From positions 1 through 43,149 of the forward strand of contig CAJKMT010000008.1 in the NCBI GenBank assembly GCA_905201055.1: a stretch of 43,149 nucleotides of DNA, given 5' to 3'. The translations under genes and the position numbers were made by a program. The notes under the pieces were generated by a model that saw only the letters and a program-made list of their open reading frames with translations, ran no database searches and had not been told where the DNA came from. The DNA comes from an uncultured Sutterella sp. GTDB lineage: Bacteria; Pseudomonadota; Gammaproteobacteria; Burkholderiales; Burkholderiaceae_F. Each line of letters opens with the position of its first letter. Position 1 is the first letter of the stretch. Below, piece after piece: positions 42,515 to 43,149 of this stretch.

Positions 42515-43149
42515 TTAGTGCATCGTCTTGGCCTTTTCAAAGGCTTCGTCGATCGTACCAACCATGTAGAAGGCCTGTTCAGGCAAAGCGTCGCATTCAC
42601 CGTCAACAATCATGCGGAAGCCGCGGATCGTTTCCTTCAACGGAACGTACTTGCCAGGGGCACCCGTGAACACTTCAGCCACATGGAACGGTTGAGACAG
42701 GAAGCGTTGGATCTTACGAGCACGCATAACCGTAAGCTTATCTTCCGGAGCCAATTCATCCATACCCAAAATGGCGATAATGTCACGCAATTCCTTGTAA
42801 CGTTGCAACGTTTCTTGGACGCGACGGCAAATCGTGTAGTGTTCTTCACCGATGATCAACGGATCAACCTGACGGCTGGTGGAGTCAAGCGGGTCGACGG
42901 CCGGGTAAATACCCAAGGCGGCGATATCACGAGACAACACAACGGTGGCGTCCAAGTGACCGAAGGTCGTGGCCGGAGACGGGTCAGTCAAGTCGTCAGC
43001 AGGCACGTACACAGCTTGAATGGAGGTAATGGAACCAACCTTCGTAGAAGCAATACGTTCTTGCAACTTACCCATTTCTTCAGCCAACGTCGGCTGATAA
43101 CCCACAGCAGAAGGCATACGACCAAGCAAAGCGGACACTTCCGTACCAG
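42515..43149 (-). CDS. atpD: ATP synthase F1 beta subunit, C-terminal part (cut by window edge)
   Basis: The last 210 residues of the catalytic beta subunit; the frame runs open through the right edge (GTEV SALLGRMPSAVGYQPTL). Visible features are the SALLGRMPSAVGYQPTLAEEMG segment, PADDLTDPSPATTFGHLDATVVLSR, the DELSEEDKL-type segment (here DELAPEDKL, in the DELSEED torque-lever position) and the conserved C-terminus EQAFYMVGTIDEAFEKAK. The N-terminal barrel and Walker A lie beyond the window. It is near identical in pattern to E. coli AtpD, followed by atpC. Confidence 0.97.
   Translation of the reverse strand, partial: GTEVSALLGRMPSAVGYQPTLAEEMGKLQERIASTKVGSITSIQAVYVPADDLTDPSPATTFGHLDATVVLSRDIAALGIYPAVDPLDSTSRQVDPLIIGEEHYTICRRVQETLQRYKELRDIIAILGMDELAPEDKLTVMRARKIQRFLSQPFHVAEVFTGAPGKYVPLKETIRGFRMIVDGECDALPEQAFYMVGTIDEAFEKAKTMH

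Noticed and set aside
1..43149. Search for CRISPR arrays, insertion sequences, prophage genes and toxin-antitoxin pairs
   Set aside because: No regularly spaced repeats, transposase motifs, integrase or phage structural genes were seen; gene content is core chromosomal throughout.

Overview
The window looks like a chromosomal core segment of a betaproteobacterium in the Burkholderiales, most plausibly a gut Sutterellaceae member (Parasutterella, Sutterella or Turicimonas type). This is inferred from gene content and order: the argS-SPOR-dsbA-SDR block, the ubiE/Tim44/DUF971 block, priA and hemE near the end of the atp operon, and a long-Q-loop cytochrome bd oxidase with CydX, YbgE and a CydP-like subunit. 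Base composition is moderate in GC. I see no insertion sequence, prophage, CRISPR array or toxin-antitoxin module.

Left part (1-13.1 kb): a truncated tRNA-Tyr with a near-consensus promoter at the left edge, a small membrane protein, a cardiolipin synthase, another small membrane protein and folE2. Then comes a tight five-gene operon (argS, SPOR protein, dsbA-like, phosphomannomutase/phosphoglucomutase, SDR) that ends in a terminator shared with convergent recQ. iadA (isoaspartyl dipeptidase) and sstT (Ser/Thr:Na+ symporter) are convergent on another terminator.

Middle (13.3-24.3 kb): a DUF3455 lipoprotein and a DUF1801 protein, then the cytochrome bd operon cydP-cydA-cydB-cydX-ybgE. cydX is only 35 codons long. 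The operon is followed by yaeQ, a FadL-type outer-membrane porin, a DUF4870 membrane protein, an OmpR/QseB-QseC-like two-component system and a DegP/HtrA periplasmic protease. These are largely envelope and low-oxygen respiration functions.

Right part (24.3-43.1 kb): an acrA-acrB-oprM-like RND efflux operon with its TetR repressor as the last gene and an operator-like inverted repeat at its head; marC; glmU-glmS (UDP-GlcNAc synthesis); a Tim44-domain protein; tRNA-Arg(CCG)-DUF971-ubiE; priA; hemE; yggU; a universal stress protein; and the end of the ATP synthase operon (atpD partial, atpC).

The most unusual signal is the 360-bp gene-free gap between priA and hemE. It holds three perfect and two near-perfect DnaA boxes plus two copies of an AT-rich 13-mer, so it is a candidate replication origin, DnaA-titration site or DnaA-controlled promoter. 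Other points of interest are a terminator-like hairpin in the fadL leader, an inverted repeat abutting the start codon of the cyd operon, and the RND operon that carries its own repressor at its tail.
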